A DNA stretch of 64,000 nt from Monomorium pharaonis (Eukaryota; Arthropoda; Insecta; Hymenoptera; Formicidae), in assembly GCF_013373865.1 (NCBI RefSeq), contig NC_050467.1, positions 24,450,996 to 24,514,995 on the forward strand, in the 5' to 3' direction. The number at the start of each line of letters is the position of its first letter. Position 1 is the first letter of the stretch. The position numbers and the translations under genes are program-made. The notes below the pieces were generated by a model. The model was given only the letters and a program-made list of their open reading frames with translations, was not told the origin of the DNA and searched no databases. Positions 13,615-26,000 of the stretch are shown piece after piece.

Positions 13615-14716
13615 GCTCTTCACGTTCGGTCATTACCGTTAAAAGCTCCAATTTCGATGCGCCGCGAATTTTCTCGTTTTTCTTCGTCTAGCTTCGGGCG
13701 GTCTGTTACACAAAATTAATCGAATCGGCTTCCACGAGGGGGAGGGATTATAATTAAAAGAAAAGAACTCGGAAACGGCCGGGACGTTCTGACCGTTCGC
13801 GCGTGAGAGAAAATAGTTGGAAATGTCCACGAGTCCAATTTGCGGCGGGCGGTGAATTCATCTAATTCCACCGGTTTTCTAATCCCGCCGCGCGTTTCCC
13901 GCGGCTCTATCCGGGAAATTTATATTCCCGCGGTGGTACAGGCGAGTCGCATTAAAAGCTTCGGCCGGATATGAATACGTGGAAATAAATGCGCCGCGGC
14001 GCATTCCCCGGCGCTTATTAGATTATACCGTCGGCTGTCGTCGTCGTCAGCGCGGGCGCTTTTAGTCGCGTCGCCGCGTTATCTTTATCTCTCCGCTCCT
14101 CCTCTTATCCGCTTCTCCTCTTCGTCGATGCACCTGTCCGTTGCGTCGCCATTCATGCGTACGCACATGTGTGCGCCAGTGACGAACGATCTCCGTGTGG
14201 CAAGCAATTTGTTTGGATTTTTAGACTCTGACAAAATATTTATCGAAAACATGGTGAAATATTACATACATATGTATATAATTCTGTTGTATGATCCTGT
14301 TGATTGACGCGTTTACTTTAAAATACCCGTGAGAGTTATCAATGCGAATGGAATATGTGTGAAATTAGCAAACGTGTCGCCTTTTGCATTCACGGCGCTT
14401 TAACACTCTCCGCAAATTTCCGCGAATATTTCCTCTGGCTAAATATGGCATGTTCCTTTGTTTTAGTCATAGTTGAATTAACATTTTGTATGTAGAGTGA
14501 CATTTTGGTTGTACATTGATAGTTTATTCCTTCCAAATAATAATGTTACGATAATGATGACATGATCATAATGGATAATTAATACTGTATTAGTTTAAAT
14601 TTAGTTTGAATGCTAGGAATGTCTATGAATATGATAATATAATAGAAATTCTTTTAAAGTGGATCTAGATCAAGCTAATGAAAACGAATAATCACGAATG
14701 CATATAAACAAGCGTA

Positions 14717-15057
14717 TACTGTTAAATATTGAAGAATCAAATTGAAACCAATTTTATAAGTTAAATAACATTTTGTTATTTTTAATTTTTGTACATGTCG
14801 AAATTTATTATTTGTACATAAAACATACAGTTCTGTGTACAGAAAAGATATCATAATTCATTCATTTGTTGTTGAATTCCTTAATTTCAGTGTAAACAGT
14901 GTATTAACGTATGCAGCAATAAATAATAAATTGAATTTCAAATTTACAATTTTATGAATACGCTAAATTATTTAACTTTATTGTTTTAGTTAACGATAGC
15001 AACGGCAACTGTATGATAAATACAAATGTAATTCGACGGTATATGAATTTAACGGTG
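14717..15057. mobile_element. Dispersed palindrome-ended element, copy A
   Basis: The left end reads ACTGTTAAATATT and the right end TTAACGGTGT, whose complement is near-identical to the start. Internally, AGTTAAATAACA plus TTTTGTTATTTTTAATT, then TAACGTATGCA and ATTGTTTTAGTTAAC, align in the same order with the element at 55723-56097 (AGTTAAATAACACTTTG, TAATGTATGCA, ATTGTTTTAATTAGA). No coding capacity. This looks like a non-autonomous DNA transposon, about 341 nt long. Confidence 0.65.
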
Positions 15058-15385
15058 TAACAAATTGTTTTTCTCTGCTGTACCAGAGGAAGACGGACTC
15101 GCTATTGTTCGTTCGGCTTCTCTGCTTGATCCGGATCCGACTTCGCGGACCCGGGCTTTATCGGGTCAAACTCCAAAGTCCAGATTTTCGCAGACATACA
15201 AAGACAGCCCGAATTCATTCACGATTGTTTTTCAGGATGCGCGTGCACGGGAGCGAGCCCGCGAGGCGATCCGCGCGAGTGACGCGTCGGTGAACGCGTG
15301 AAGAAAATGAAATGCGCGAGGAGGAGAGGAGCCATTAGGAATCCGCCGCTCTCGGCGAATGTCATTCACCCTGCGTGTGCACCAT

Positions 15386-15443
15386 AAGAAGAAGAAAAAG
15401 AAGAAGAAGAAGAAGCGCAGAGAAGAAGAAGAAGAAGAAGAAG
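15386..15443. repeat. (GAA)n microsatellite
   Basis: Two blocks of AAG/GAA units separated by CGCAGAG, purine-only on the plus strand, within the 5' region of the kinase gene. Confidence 0.9.
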
Positions 15444-16438
15444 TAGCACCGTCGCGGAAGAGAAGTTGGAGCGAAGTGAGTGAAAATTTGCCCGCACGCG
15501 AGATTCGGCACTTCGTAACTCGTCGCCGAGCCGAACCTCCGCGTTTCGCGCCGGCCATCCGTTTAACGCGCACTTCTTCGGCTGACCCCTCGCCCCCTGC
15601 TGCTCCCTCCTCCCCTCCCTCCGTCGGCGTCAGAAGAGTGAAAGGCAAGCACTTCGCTACACGCGACGCCTCTCCCGAGGCGCATCCCGGCAGACTTTCG
15701 CGCGTTATTTTCGCGAGGTCACGCCGAGGCACGCGCTCTCCCGGAGTCTTCCTTCGTGTCCATTAATGCCTCGGTGTATGTAGCGCGCTGCTTTATACAT
15801 ATACGTATACGGACACACGCTATTCCTATAGCCTATATATAAAGGACAGGCCTTGTCGCGTGACGTCTCGCTAACGCACGCGAATTTAAGTTGCAAGTTC
15901 AGGTCATTATACCCGTTGTGTACACTCTCACTTTTGACCGAGTAATCTCCCGATCGATCGTTCTCCTTCTCGCTCGGCCCCGGATAGATATATAAATTCC
16001 GTGATCTGAATGACCGTAGTGAAAGAGCACGCCTTCGCCTTCGTCCTCACCGTCGGGGCAAGGATCGACGGAATGTTCGATTGAGGAAGAGTCGGACCGA
16101 TCGCCGGACGATCGTTAAACGCGCGGGCTCGATAGCGAGGATGATCACGGGAGATCCCGCCATAATCGACGAGCGTCGATTATGCGATCGACGCGGACGG
16201 GCTTGAGCATCGATCGACCGATCTAATTCCGGAGTTTCGCTGGAGATCCACGAACGGCGATAAAGCTCGGCCGTTGGCTTCGCCTATTAGGAGATAAAAG
16301 GAATCCCGAACTGATGAAGTTACCCACCAATTAATAGAATCGGGGATCCTCGCGATGCGATCTGAATTCTCTCGAGGTTCAGCAACGTCGCTCCGCACCA
16401 CCGGGACTACTCAGCCTTAATTAGCCTAATTGCCGAGC

Positions 16439-16475
<37 letters not shown>
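16439..16475. repeat. (GA)n microsatellite
   Basis: GA run with one AA interruption, about 480 nt upstream of the kinase start codon. Such GA tracts can bind GAGA-type factors, but that is inference. Confidence 0.9.
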
Positions 16476-16958
16476 CGAAATTTCGAAATTGCAAAATTCT
16501 AAGAGCCAGTCGCTGTTTTTCAAGGGACCACCTTCGAGGGGCAAGAACGACGCGCGGTCCCCGGTTCGAGGCGTTCTCTCCCGGGAGGCGAATCGATTTC
16601 AAATGAGTCCAGGCCGTCGATCGATCGAACGGAGCACCGTCTGACGCAACACTGAGGTTCGCGGGTCGCGTTCGTACACGCGGAGAAGAGACACGCGGAT
16701 CCCGGTGATTCTCGGCGAAAGGGGGACCCCGATCCGTGGATCCCGGTAGTGCCCGCGGGGACGCAGATGGGAGCTTGCTTGATAGAAGTCCCATTGACCC
16801 CGTGCGTTGACAACAATCGAACGTGTTCCCCGCGATCGACCTCACGACCGCCGCCCCGTCCCCCGCCGACGACATCGCCCGCCAACGCCGCCGTCGATCA
16901 CGAGGCCTCTTCTTCTCCCATCCGATTCGGTCGTGCAAATCCGATCAAGCTGGAATTG

Positions 16959-17010
16959 ATGGAGTTGGAGAATATCGTGGCGAACACCGTGTACCTGAAA
17001 GCAAGAGAAG
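16959..17010 (+). CDS. Gprk2: Gprk2 coding exon 1
   Basis: ATG to GAA|G, residues 1-17 plus 1 nt, followed by donor GTAAGT. The N-terminal residues are nearly invariant in GRK4/5/6 kinases. The start context is weak (T at -3, G at +4), and the frame is open upstream to an ATG at 16767. Confidence 0.95.
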
Positions 17011-20000
17011 GTAAGTTGATTCATTTTCACTTGTGTGTGTGTAGCGCCGTTTATTCGTATAAACCTGGTCTGCGTGCGTCAGATTTTACATTTATACGTT
17101 AATCGCGCGGGAATTATCGATCGCTCTCATATACGCAACATGCAGAGCAATTAAACCCGGCATGCGGCATAATTAAGCGGGGAATAATTAAACGAGCACG
17201 CAACTAGAATAAGAAGATTTGTGCGGCTTTTGTAGAAATATTACTAACGGAGAATATATGACTTTTTATAACGTAACATACTCGAGATTTCCGGTTGCCA
17301 CCGTTCCCTTAAGAGCGGCGAGATGATTGGGAAATTGAAAAAATCCCCGCGGCGGAAGTTGTTTCGTGACGTGTAATAATTTCGCGCCGCGGTTGTAACA
17401 CGTGTCAAGAACAGTTATTGAGTTCGGTCGATTAGCGCGCGCTGAATGTACAATTCTGGCATTGTGTATCTACATATAATGGCCTTCCCGGAACGCCTTA
17501 TAGAGGGCTTTCATTACCGAGAGTTCGGCCGGGCGACATTTATTACGTGCGTAAAGTCGCCCCCCAGATTTCAGCCGCGAGATTGAACGCGTTCGGGATT
17601 TTAACGCGCAACACGCAATCGTTACTTTCGCGTTTAACGCGCCTCGAATTGCCGTCATCGGGAAAATTAAGGCCATTAGGCGCGTAAAATTTTTTTTTTG
17701 CGACACGCGCAATTTTGGGATAAACATTTCCGCAAACCCGTTCTCGGGGGATAATTCAAGTTGTCGTTTACGATTGGAGAATAAAAAATTATCCCCTTTA
17801 GAGCTCGTCGTGCGAGGCTTTGCGTTCATTTTAAAAGGCTTCAGGTGGCGAAGGGTAATAAACCGTGAGCACTGAAAAAAATTTGTTGAATTAATTGGAA
17901 ATCTGGTAGATTCCGTCAGATTCTGGTTGAACTTACCAGATGTTCAATTAATTCCACAAGACTCCTTTTTTTCAGCGAGAGATTTAATTCAAGTTCATTT
18001 TTACCGACAATAAAAATTCGTCGGAGAGAATTACATTTGTAATTAACTAAAAGACCGACGGTGATTTTGCGATCGTTATTATTACGTCTGGACACGTGGT
18101 GAATCGAGAAGTACTTATCCGGTGAACGGTTAAAGCATTTATGGCTTGTTGTAGGTGTCCGTGCTTTAATGTGCGCGTAAAACGATCGTGATGCTTGCGC
18201 CGACAGCTTAAGCGTCGTAACGCGAGCGATAGATCGCAAAAAAAAATCTTTACGGCGAGGGGATCGTCTTTTTCTTCTCTCCGCCGCGTGTTTTAACAAC
18301 GCACCTATCGTCATAGGCGCCGGTATAGCGCAAAATTAAATAAACAGTCGCGGTCTTATTTCGTCTTACCTTCGGAATTTTTATCTGGACCGGCGTTAGC
18401 CGGACAGTTCAAGTTTATTTTTGCGAGTGCCAACTCTAAATTCTTCGGTTTTTCTCGTCGGTCTGCGGAAGCAAATCGTATTAAAAAGTACGACGGGCTC
18501 GGCTTGTGGAGAAAAAAGATTTAGATATCAAATTAGAAATTAGAAATTAAAAAATAAAGTTAAAATTAAAATGAAAATTTTGAAGTGTAAAAAGTGACGG
18601 AAGAAATTTTAACAATGTGATCTTTTTTGCCATATAATTTTTGCGTTTACGGAATAGAAGAGGCCTGCGATAAAACGAGTAAATCGCATTAATTTCTATA
18701 GGCTGTAAGAGGAGACACGTTGTCATATTTAGACTCGGGCATCGCGTAGCGTCGCGACGCTTGTGTCTGCGTTGGTAGACACGTACTCGAACGTGGGTAA
18801 ACTAAACGAAATTACGGCATATATATATTAAGCGCACACAGGATCGGTTTCATCGCAGTATATTCGTTACTTAATTGACATACAGGACTAGACAGAGGAG
18901 AGAGAATTAGAATATCGCTAGTGCGATACGCTACACGAAAATGCTTCAAAACCTTTTACAAATAATCTGTTGCTTTTATTGTAGAAACGATTAATAGCAA
19001 TCGAAGAAAAGAGTATTTACAAATTATATTAATAAAAAATATAATATAAGGTATAATAAAAAAAAATATAATAGATTGAAGACATAAATGAATCTGTCGC
19101 TATTGAAAAGCGTGTCGAATTAACGCTAATCGGATCGCGTGAACTTTCTGACTTTGACTCAGTTATTACTTAATGTAATCAGCCTCTTTGCGTAAAACGC
19201 GTGTAAAGTTCTCTGACAGAACTGGTCAATTTCCGTCGCAATTAGCGGCGTTTCGCGATTTCGCGAGAAACTCGAGCCGAAAATAACATTTTCCACACAC
19301 GCTTTGAGACGCGTACGCCAAAAAAGTAGGGTACCTATGAGGTTTTTCGCAGGGTTAAACGCTCGATTCGATTCTGTTTTTCCGTCCTGCTTGTCTGTCT
19401 ATTTTTAGCCTCGTTATAGGGTACAATGAACTTTGCCGCTGACAGGAAAACGTGACGTTTTACTTCTCGTTATGCTTTGTAACGCGTCCCCCACGAGATA
19501 TGTCATACAGGGGCAGGTATTTCAGGATTTTCCACATATCTCTACATGTATTTCCTCTCCCATGGGAACTTATAGTCGATTTTCACAAACAAAACTTTTA
19601 ATAATGGAGTCTTTTATTAGAAAATTGTATTTGTCACAAGAAGAGAAAGTTTTGAAGATTCGATTTTTGATTCGATTTAATACCTGAAAGATTGATTGTT
19701 CTTTTTTTAATTATTTTATTTTTTAGAATATTTCTTTCTGTATGTATTTGTTTTATAAAAAATTGTCGAATAAGAAAAACATTTTTCAATCAAAGAAAAT
19801 ATCGAACTTCTTTTTTTACAAGATCAAAAACTTTATTCTGAATGAAGTTTCTGAGAGTGAACGGTACACACATCTTTTTTTTATCTCTAAGTGAATTTCA
19901 GTTCGAGTAATTGAAGGCTTGAAACCTCCCCGGGAGAATTGTCGAATAAAATTTGCATAGAGATCACGAGGTTGCGTTCTCGTAGCTCGAGACTAAGTTT

Positions 20001-23000
20001 TGTCGATTACCGCAAATTGCGATCGGCTGCAAGCAGCCGATCCAGGGGGGATAGGGTCACCTACCACCGGACGGCATTCAATTAGTACATTACGAACAAC
20101 GTCCTGTCGATGAGTGCAGGCAGTGTTGACGGTCGGAAAGTAGGTAAATGGGTTCGCGTGATAGCAGACCGCGTCAATGGCCTTGTAATACGCGCGCGTA
20201 TCGCCTTGATAAACTTTATAAATGAAAGCCTCGCGCTCGGCAGATTCCGACCGCCGCGAATTACGTAAGTATACGGGGACACCCGACAGGCTACAGGGAT
20301 AACGGGTTAATTAGTGATCTACCGTCGTGCCCGCGCCATAACGCGGCGACGTAATTAGCGGCCGCTCGATCGGGAAATGACTGTAATCAATTTGTTGTGC
20401 CGACGAAAAACTTTCCCACTTACGAAATCCCAATTTATCACGACCGGTTATTTTCTGTCATCGTCGTGTTTGCGTGGACAAGAGGGTGCGAGAGTGGTGC
20501 GTCGGTAATCATGAATTACCTTTGAATTAGTTCAGGACGTGCTAATTTCGCGTACATAGTTACCCGACATCAAAGCTCGGCAGTTTTCGATTAATTAAAA
20601 TTACGACTCTCCTTTGATAAATCTCGAACATGATATGCACGAAATCGCATTTAATATAATTTAGATATTTAACATTTAGCCTGATGTATATTTTTAACGA
20701 AAACAATCCCCTTTTTTTTACAAATTTGACTTTTTGATAATAAAAAAATTCAATATTTTGTGGAAGGAAACAAAAGATATTTTAAAATGTAATTTTAAAT
20801 TGAATAATTTTAGTGGTTTTAATTTCTCCATGCATTTTTTAAAGGAATTTTTTCCCCCTGATAATCTCACAAAAAAGTACTTTCAATCGATCATTCGAAC
20901 TGATCTTTAGGTTTGAAAAGATTGTAGAAAACTTCCGAGTTACGTAGATACGATTTATGATATGATAGATGTGTTAATAAAGTTCATAAAAATGTATTTA
21001 TGCAATGACGTCAAATGAAATAACGATGCAATAACGCGGAGATGATGTATCGTACGACTGTCCTCGCGAGCCGAAGATGCGTTTCGCGGGATCGACGTAT
21101 TCGTATAATCGAAAGTCACGTTTCGCCGTGGAACTTCAATTATCATAATGATAGCAATGAGGATTTGCGCGATGCAATTATTGTGAACGAAGTTATGGAG
21201 TTATGTCCGCTCGCGCATGCTGATATAATTACGTGATGACTATGAGGCGTGAGAAAATTCCACGACCGCGGGAAGACGCGATCTCGGGACTTGTTGTTGT
21301 TGAATTGTCGCGAATAAATTTCCGCGCGCTCGCAGGATAACTATAATTATTTAAAATGATATGCTAAACGTTACAAATCACGTTTGACGTGGAGGCTGAT
21401 ACAATTTTAGCGAGCGAATGGATTTTACAACGTTATTTGCCGAATGAAATATGCACGAACAATGTGAGCTCTGTCGGTCAGCAGGGTAGAAATGTTTCTG
21501 AAATGGCGAACGCTCGTCAACTTTGACTCGTCAATGTAGAAATGAATTGAATGCGAAAGTCTCTTGTGTGCATATGGATTTTTTAATACTATATTAACAA
21601 CGAAAAACTATTTTTAAAGTTACAAAATATTTACACGCGAAGCTGTAACAATCTGACATAATTTAAATATAGCCAGAAAAGGATGTTATATTTAATTTTT
21701 ATGTTTGTATTAACGAGTTTATACTGAGTTTACTAATTTTTTTGTCCGTTCCAAATCTTTCTACCCCTTAACGTGAAAAATTCGAGAAAACCTTAGATTT
21801 AAGTTGACAAATTCGAAATGAAATAAAACCTATTGTTCGCGAGTTTCAGCTTAAAAACGTGACTTTACTCCTACGAATCGTTTTATTCCGATCTTCGATT
21901 TTAGACTCCGAATTCTTCTCTTTTTTTCGCTCGTATGATTTTGTTGAATACCCTTCTTCCGTTTTTCTCTTTTTTTCCCATCACTTTTCAGGATTGAACG
22001 AGATGCGCGCGAGTAGTCGATCGTTGTGTAGTTTTATCTTTCTCCCTCACGCGATTCACTGAGCTCTATTTTTCATTTCGCGGCATTGCAAACATAACTG
22101 CGCATTTGCCGATTGTATGGAATAGGCAATAGTTGTACATGACAGTCGAAACTTGCTCGCGAAAAACATGTGAGTAAATTTGAACGACTTACGCGAATCT
22201 GAATTCTTTATATTGCCTGGCAAAATATATTTAATTTTAATTATTTTTAATTTCGAAGCTTCTTCAGCTACGATTATTTAAAATTGATTGAATTCGTCTT
22301 GGGACGTGTAGTTTAATTAATATAAAATAAAAGGGAAGAAAATTCTTTTAAGCAAAAAGCTTGTGAATATACATACGGTTTTACACATCGAAAGTACTTA
22401 CACCTTTCATCTATAATTGATCGCGAGGATTACGGGTTTGTTCTGTATGTGGGATGCGGCGTGCATTAGACAGGTCCTCTCGTCCCGCGCTATGCACTTC
22501 GCACGCATCGAAGCATCCACTTCCTCCCCCATTTTCCTCCTTTTTCCTCTGCTGATGTGAAAGAGAAGGTGGAGCCTATGCGACCCTCGACTTCCGCTGG
22601 TCGGGGATCGAACGTATACACGTCGACGAGATATAGAGTGTTCCGAAGTGACCGTAAACTGACGTCAGGAACTGCATTTGGATTTCTCGAACTCGAATTG
22701 GTTCGATTTTAACAAAAGTTTCATCACAGCTTTCATCACAAAGAATTTGAATAATAGCTTTTTTCTCAATGTCGAACAATCTGTTTAATTTCTATCAATG
22801 TGAAACTCGGTGAGTGATAAGTGTACGAGTTTATTCTGACTTTATGTTTAAAACCGCATTGTGACAAAAATAAGAAAGAGTGAAATATGAATAAAATAAT
22901 TACAATAAATATCTAAATAAAATAGTTCATACTACAAACACATGTAAAATAATCTGATATTATCAATATAACTATTATCTAAACTATATAATTTTTATAA

Positions 23001-26000
23001 CTATAATTTTAGTTTTATTTTTGAAGAATTTGTTTTTATTAAATTTTATGTAGAAAATGGATGAGACCGTGAGTAGATCGTGTATGATATTTAGTTTTCG
23101 AGAAATAAGGGAGTGTCGTTTTAAAAGACCCATGTTGACTTTATACGCTCTTGGTTATTTTGCGCCATTGATTTTTCTCGTGAATTATTCGTCGGACAAT
23201 GAAAGCAAGCCGCACATACTGCGTGGAATTTACTTTATTCTTATTGTTCAAATTTTCTGGACCTGTTTGACATTTCCATTCATTATTCGTCAAAGTTTCC
23301 GACGCATCGGTCTAAGCGCGCGGACAAATGTAGAAAGTTCTTGTCTTGATATATGGTTCTCTATCTCCAGATTGATTTTCTGTCAGATAATCTATTATCT
23401 CTCGGTGCAACCGATATCAGGTTTTCCTTGGAATGACCTGTATGATCAGCTTGTTCACGGAAGTGAAAAAGTGGAATCATGGACCATGCGTCTCCCATTG
23501 CTTCTTCGTGTGCCTTGCATTTTTCCGCACGATCGATACAGCTATCGCGGGGGATCTTTTCCAACTCTTTTTGCCGTAGGCGTCTCTTTTTGCCATAACC
23601 GGAATTCGTTTTACCGCAAATGAATGTACGGAGTGTTCAACAATTTTTGTGCCTCCCGTCTCTTTTATCCACGAATTTTTTAGTTGATTCGAAACCGCTG
23701 GTTCAATTTTAAATATTCTTGTCAAATTAATCCTTGAACTACTTCGATGAATTAAAATTAATTTAGAATTGAATCAACTGCATTTTTTTTATTCGTATGG
23801 AAATTTAATTCATGAAATTGAAGTTGTCTAAATTTGTCAGTACGTTTATGCAGAAGAGTAAGGAATATTATATATTAATATTTAAATGCTGCTTTGTTAG
23901 AAATATATTAACTCCGTATTGATGAAGAAATCAGATACGAAAGTAGAGATACGAGAAAATGTCTAAAGAAACTTGAATACTTTGTGTATTGCAAAACTCT
24001 GCATACGCGGATCATTCTTCTCGCAATTTAGTTATCGACAATAAAGTCTTTAAGCTATTTTTTCTCTCTCTTTCTTTATATTATTGAATAGCGGAATTAT
24101 TCGGTAGAAAGTCTTCGTAATAACGACTAATACGCCATAAATCATTATTGCTGCCTTCCAGCGCGCGTCATCACGCAGAATGTGCATTGTAACGCGACGC
24201 ACGGGTTTTTTTTGCGGCGCGTTATCTAATGTTATGACGTTCACTTCGAAGATATTAATAAATTTCTGTCGGCATGCACGCAATAACTTTTCTTTGTCAG
24301 GATTTATTTGCAGTCGCGAGCAACGCCGTTGCATCTGAAATAATTCACGAGTCTTCAAGTTTCGCGATCGAACAAGATATTAAATCTTATTAGAAGCTTA
24401 GTTTGCCCATGGTTATTTTTGACGATTATTTTTGACGTCATACGTGCATTATAATTTTAAAAGAATCGGTTAAAATTACTATCTACCACTACTGATAAGA
24501 TTGTGCTATTACATTTGCTACACTGTAATTTATGGTCACGAACTTTGCGTATAGAATTCTAAACTTTTAAGTATACTTGTTAACAGTTTATCGGTCTTAG
24601 GATTTTTACTTTAAAATTTATGTTTGCTCTATATCACATTTATTACGTTATATTATTGAAAATAATAAAATTATCGAAATTACTTTTGAATGCGTGTCTT
24701 ACTTTTTATGCGGTGAGGAAGAAAACGAATGTTTTCCAAATGTCGACAAGAGAAGCGTAGAAATTAAACGTAAAAATATTGTGTACATTTCCGGCGATGG
24801 ATTGCGTATTGGCAAGGGGAGGCATAACTTTCTTCTCATTGAGCTTCTATAGCGACGGATTTCTTGACGTCGTTTCGAGTTCGAAATGTTGAAGTAAATC
24901 TCGTAACGCTGATTCAATATCTGCCGTTATTCTCAATTGAGTGAATTCCGTAACTTGCGGCACTTTTCAATCCAGTATTTCGTTCTGTCTATTCGCTTTT
25001 GCGAAGCTGCTCTAGAATCGGTAATAGACGACGTAACGTCTTTACATAAAATCTTCCGTACATCTTGATTATATTTTTCGAAATCATTTCTGCGTACGTA
25101 AATTATTATAATTGATCGGTGTTCACGAAATATTAGTATTTATTAAAATTATAGCCATTTTTACATATGATTTTGATATTAGATATTGTATTTAAGAATA
25201 TTATGCGAATATTTAACGAAACATGTCTTCTATAAGATACAGATTTGCAGTTTTTTCCTAAATGCGCGACTTTTATTGTTGAACAAAAGTTATATTGACA
25301 GCAAGAAAAATAAATTTTTAATCTCATTTTTAATCTACCTTTTAATGCATGTATGTTGCACATACCCGGGACTACAAATTTCACGTGAACTTTAATTAAT
25401 GGTCATCAAATGGAAAAATCAGGCGCATATTCGCTTTTAATTAATGTCAGTGCGTCGTGGATAAAAATTGGAAAATTCTGCCGTATATTTCAATAACGAT
25501 TAAATTTCCAACAATAAATATTCGAAATAACTTTCTGTGATATAAAAATTTAGCGGCACATATTTTAAAATATAACAAAAAAATTGACAGGCAATAGAAT
25601 TGGTCTGTAAAATATTTAAGGAGCATTAAATTTTCTTTCTTGTTATTATTATTTTACTCTCTATACTTTGATGTTTTTGTACTTATAAAAATTTCCATCT
25701 TAAACAGGCGGTGGTGACAGCAACAAGGGAAAGAGTAAGAAATGGCGGAAGATACTTCAGTTCCCACACATTTCCCAGTGCATCGGCCTAAAAGATAAAC
25801 TGGGTGAGTTTAATAAATGAGATGATAAAAGCTTTAAAACCAAAGAAAATGGAAACCTTAATCGGAAGTCATTTTACGTAAATAATACTTTGCGGTCGCA
25901 ATTTTCCTGGCAATAAGCGTTACATATGAAATAGCGATGAAAAGCCGCTTAACAGATCTGTGTGATTACTGAATCTCGGTCTGTTACATGCAGTGCGCAT

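Larger units (their letters stand above)
6500..15060. other. Non-coding stretch, probable 5' intron or upstream DNA of the kinase gene
   Basis: No exon-like ORF with recognisable homology on either strand. GC- and CpG-richer patches lie at about 7.55-9.55, 10.9-11.55, 11.95-12.45 and 13.55-14.2 kb, and the rest is AT-rich. Microsatellites at 8865-8886, 11224-11238 and 13580-13614 and a CA-rich run near 11405-11490 are present. A small inverted pair lies at about 9811-9915 (TTAGATTTCCC and its imperfect complement GGGAAATCTGAA). The dispersed element at 14717-15057 is listed separately. Confidence 0.5.
15060..16958 (+). promoter_or_regulatory. CpG-rich 5' region of the kinase gene, probable 5' UTR
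   Basis: GC-rich, CpG-rich sequence that runs directly into the kinase start codon at 16959. A good acceptor, TTGTTTTTCAG, ends at 15235, and a donor, GAA|GTGAGT, follows at 15475/15476. A small alternative non-coding exon of about 240 nt is therefore possible. The 300 nt before the start codon are open in the kinase frame from 16656 onward (last in-frame stop TGA at 16653-16655). I cannot place the transcription start. Confidence 0.4.
17011..25707 (+). other. Gprk2 first coding intron, 8.7 kb
   Basis: Begins GTAAGT and ends TTAAACAG. It contains the foldback element at 17870-17977 and the broken membrane-protein-like ORF at 23057-23623, both listed separately. The first 3.5 kb is moderately GC-rich and the rest mostly AT-rich. 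I see no other exon-like sequence. Confidence 0.8.

Noticed and set aside
15232..15766. Overlapping open frames of 135 and 166 codons around the GAA repeat
   Set aside because: Poly-Lys/Glu on one strand and poly-Phe/Ser on the other come from the GAA repeat; no domain is visible.
20285..20312. CAGGGATAACGGGTTAAT, resembling a homing endonuclease recognition site or a large-subunit rRNA fragment
   Set aside because: Three mismatches to the known 18-nt site, and no rRNA-like sequence or endonuclease gene around it. Chance similarity.
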